64,000 nucleotides of DNA. Origin: Bacteroidales bacterium (GTDB taxonomy: Bacteria; Bacteroidota; Bacteroidia; Bacteroidales; UBA932). Made by a program: the position numbers and the translations under genes. The notes under the pieces are model-generated. The model was given only the letters and a program-made list of their open reading frames with translations. It was not told where the DNA came from and searched no databases. The stretch is from positions 59,019-123,018 of the forward strand of contig JAFYYM010000138.1 of the NCBI GenBank assembly GCA_017557535.1, written 5' to 3'. This document shows positions 62,061 to 64,000 of the stretch, in pieces. How positions within the stretch are numbered: position 1 is the stretch's first letter; every line of letters begins with the position of its first letter.

Positions 62061-63001
62061 TATTGATTCTTTACTAGAGGAACGTCAAAGGTGTCGAGAT
62101 CTGAGGCGGCGAAAGTCTCAGGGAATATGGAGCGGCACTCAGCCTCGTAAAGGGATATATCCTTGCCCCTGGAAGAATAATGCCCGACAACCAGTCTCCT
62201 GGCGCCGGCATCAAGTGCGCAACGAGCCGCCTGCAAAGTGGTGGAATGATGACGGGCCTCTGCCATATCGGAGAGTTCCTCCATATATGTCGCCTCATGA
62301 TATAGAATATCCACCCCTTTAACCCATGAAGCCTCCTCCGGAAAAGGAGCGGTGTCCGAGCAATAGGCGTATGACCTTGGCTCAAAAGGCTTATAACCCA
62401 GCTCATCAAAAGGGAGAGTCGTGAATGAACCGTCAGGATTCTCACGTACCACATCCTCTCCCCTCTTGACTGCCGCTATCTCAGAAAGCGATAGGCGATA
62501 TTCATCAATCTTCCACTTCCTCACATTGAACTGAGGATCCCTCTCCCGGAATAGGAATCCGAATGTCTCAATCCCGTGATTGAGCGGGAAGGCGCTCACA
62601 GCCAATGTCTTAGTCTGATAGACAACCTCCGGGGCGCTCATGGTTAAGGGAATATGCCTGATCTCGAAAGATATGCCCTCCCCATAATACGACAGGAAGA
62701 ACTTCAGGAGGGGACCGAAATTGGCGGGAGCATAGATAGTCAAAGGCTTCACCCTGGAGAGCATTCCCATGGTCGACAACAGCCCAGGAAGCCCGAAGAC
62801 ATGGTCCCCATGAATGTGGGAGATGAAGATAGACTCTATCTTCATCGGTGATATATGGCATTCCTGAAGACGTGACTGGACATCTTCCCCGCAATCAATC
62901 AAGAAAGAGCGCCCATGCACTGAAAGTACCTGGGCGCTCTGATGTCTTCCGGCGGTTGGCTTGGCCGAAGCCGTGCCCAGAACCGTCAAAGTGAAGTCCA
63001 T
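62060..63001 (-). CDS. rnz: Ribonuclease Z
   Basis: 313 residues, a metallo-beta-lactamase fold. TVLGTASAKPTAGRHQSAQVL begins the chain, FISHIHGDHVFGLPGLL carries the HxHxDH metal site, then GHYSSRG (the PxKxxN-region equivalent) and ILYHEATYMEE with the conserved HEATF-like motif. It removes the 3' trailer of pre-tRNAs that lack encoded CCA, consistent with both tRNAs in this window lacking CCA. It lies 3 bases after rpsA. Confidence 0.95.
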   Translation of the reverse strand: MDFTLTVLGTASAKPTAGRHQSAQVLSVHGRSFLIDCGEDVQSRLQECHISPMKIESIFISHIHGDHVFGLPGLLSTMGMLSRVKPLTIYAPANFGPLLKFFLSYYGEGISFEIRHIPLTMSAPEVVYQTKTLAVSAFPLNHGIETFGFLFRERDPQFNVRKWKIDEYRLSLSEIAAVKRGEDVVRENPDGSFTTLPFDELGYKPFEPRSYAYCSDTAPFPEEASWVKGVDILYHEATYMEELSDMAEARHHSTTLQAARCALDAGARRLVVGHYSSRGKDISLYEAECRSIFPETFAASDLDTFDVPLVKNQ

Positions 63002-63004
63002 AAA

Positions 63005-64000
63005 TTACTCACCTTTCTCAAGTTTCTCCTTAAGGGCGGCAAGAGCATCGATGTCTCCAAGAGTGGTCTTCTCCAAGTTGGAGTTGATCTTCTTGACAGC
63101 CTTCTTGGTGTTGTCAGCCTCAGCGGTAACCTGGGCCACCTTAGCCTCGCTGTAAGTCCTCACATGAGAAAGGAGGATCCTGCGGGTGCTCCTGCGAAGC
63201 TCGACCACCTTGAAAGGAAGGGTCTCACCGACGATAGCCTGCTTGCCATCCTCCTTGATGAGGTCACGGCTGAAAGCGAAGCCCTCGTCATCACCCTCGA
63301 GCTTGACATTGGCGCCCTTGTCGGTGAGAGAAGCGATGGTACCTTCGACAGTTGAGCCGACAGCGTACTTGCGCTCGATCTCATCCCAAGGATTAGGAGT
63401 GAGCTGCTTGTGACCAAGGCTGAGCTTGTGGTTGGCCTCGTCGAAGTCGAGAATGACAACGTCGATCTCGTCTCCAGGGGAAACCATCTCTGAAGGATGC
63501 TTGATCTTGTTCCAGCTGAGGTCGCTGATGTGGATGAGTCCCTCGACTCCGTCCTCAGGCTCAGCGAAGACACCGAAGTTGGTGATGTTGCGGACAACCG
63601 CCTTGTGGGCGGAACCGACAGGATACTTGTCGCGGATGCTCTCCCAAGGGTTAGGAGTGAGCTGCTTCAGACCGAGGGACATCTTCCTGTTCTCACGGTC
63701 GATGGAAAGGACCTGTGCGCTGACCTCGTCTCCGACCTTGAGGAACTCCTGTGCGCTGTGAAGCCTGGGAGACCAGGACATCTCGGACACATGGATGAGA
63801 CCCTCGACACCGGGCTCGATCTCAACGAAGGCGCCGTAGTCGGCGATGAGGACCACCTTACCCTTAACGGTGTCACCAACCTTGATGTTCTGGTCGAGGT
63901 TGTCCCACGGGTGAGGAGTAAGCTGCTTGTAACCGAGGGCGATCCTCTTCTGTCCGGGATCGAACTCCTTGACGACGACCTTGATCTTTTCGTCGAGGGA
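63005..64000 (-). CDS. rpsA: 30S ribosomal protein S1 (5' part off window)
   Basis: The minus-strand frame is open from the right edge to the stop at 63005 (about 331 residues visible). At least three S1 OB-fold repeats are seen: VGDTVKGKVVLIADYGAFVEI then GVEGLIHVSEMSW; VGSAHKAVVRNITNFGVFAEP then GLIHISDLSWNK; and a divergent VGSTVEGTIASLTDKGANVKL. A fourth ends at the edge, each followed by LG-KQLTPNPW-like linkers. S1 brings mRNA to the 30S subunit. The C terminus (ADNTKKAVKKINSNLEKTTLG) is charged and helical. The start codon lies outside the window. Confidence 0.95.
   Translation of the reverse strand, partial: SLDEKIKVVVKEFDPGQKRIALGYKQLTPHPWDNLDQNIKVGDTVKGKVVLIADYGAFVEIEPGVEGLIHVSEMSWSPRLHSAQEFLKVGDEVSAQVLSIDRENRKMSLGLKQLTPNPWESIRDKYPVGSAHKAVVRNITNFGVFAEPEDGVEGLIHISDLSWNKIKHPSEMVSPGDEIDVVILDFDEANHKLSLGHKQLTPNPWDEIERKYAVGSTVEGTIASLTDKGANVKLEGDDEGFAFSRDLIKEDGKQAIVGETLPFKVVELRRSTRRILLSHVRTYSEAKVAQVTAEADNTKKAVKKINSNLEKTTLGDIDALAALKEKLEKGE

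Overview
The window looks like chromosomal DNA of a Bacteroidales bacterium. Evidence: a SusC/SusD pair with carbohydrate-active lipoproteins, a GH92/GH97/GH20 enzyme set, a DUF4290 protein, the ileS-TraR/DksA-lspA cluster, promoters of the Bacteroides type (-7 box TAnnTTTG, in the best case with a -33 TTTG box), and lipoprotein signal peptides on most secreted enzymes. The fairly GC-rich coding regions and many divergent family members suggest an uncultured gut or rumen lineage; that is inference. No integrase, transposase, plasmid gene, CRISPR array or phage gene was seen.

Layout. 1-500: 3'-truncated HU/CCDC81-type gene and a tRNA-Asn with promoter and terminator. 493-7569: acetyltransferase-like protein, rhodanese-metallo-beta-lactamase lipoprotein, TonB-dependent receptor, GNAT enzyme, membrane acyltransferase, PAP2 phosphatase and DUF1295 membrane protein. 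7588-28596: a large polysaccharide utilization locus (PUL), all on the minus strand. It runs GH92, SusC, SusD, FAD oxidoreductase, GH97, second FAD oxidoreductase, GH20, SGNH-GH106 fusion and two tandem GH16 enzymes. The GH92 gene and the SusC operon have near-identical promoter regions with an inverted repeat upstream of the -7 box, so they probably form one regulon; no regulator gene is in the window. A strong hairpin terminator follows susD.

28744-46800: tRNA-Ser; an ileS-traR-lspA operon; a cvpA-tsaB-rpiB-truB operon; apbE; a FISUMP lipoprotein; then a minus-strand run of rubrerythrin, nanA, a NanM-type kelch/sodium symporter fusion, DUF4290, ftsK and a LolA-like gene. 46798-57584 (plus): an AddB/AddA-like nuclease-helicase pair, a mannose-6-phosphate isomerase homologue lacking its metal ligands, an S4 RNA-binding protein, an esterase and uvrB. 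57581-64000 (minus): a Rel protein with a degenerate hydrolase site, mltG, a glucosaminidase-LysM protein, rnz and the 3' part of rpsA.

The most unusual signal is a set of palindromic repeats. A 40-bp segment occurs in frame in both truB and the ftsK linker. truB also carries perfect 24-bp inverted arms and a 48-bp tandem repeat, all translated. A second ftsK insert shares its core with an intergenic palindrome after rnz. This suggests palindromic repeats that spread between genes and are tolerated as extra peptide in loops and linkers. The second notable signal is the PUL's pair of secreted FAD-dependent oxidoreductases around a GH97 glycosidase, which hints at an oxidative step in glycan breakdown.
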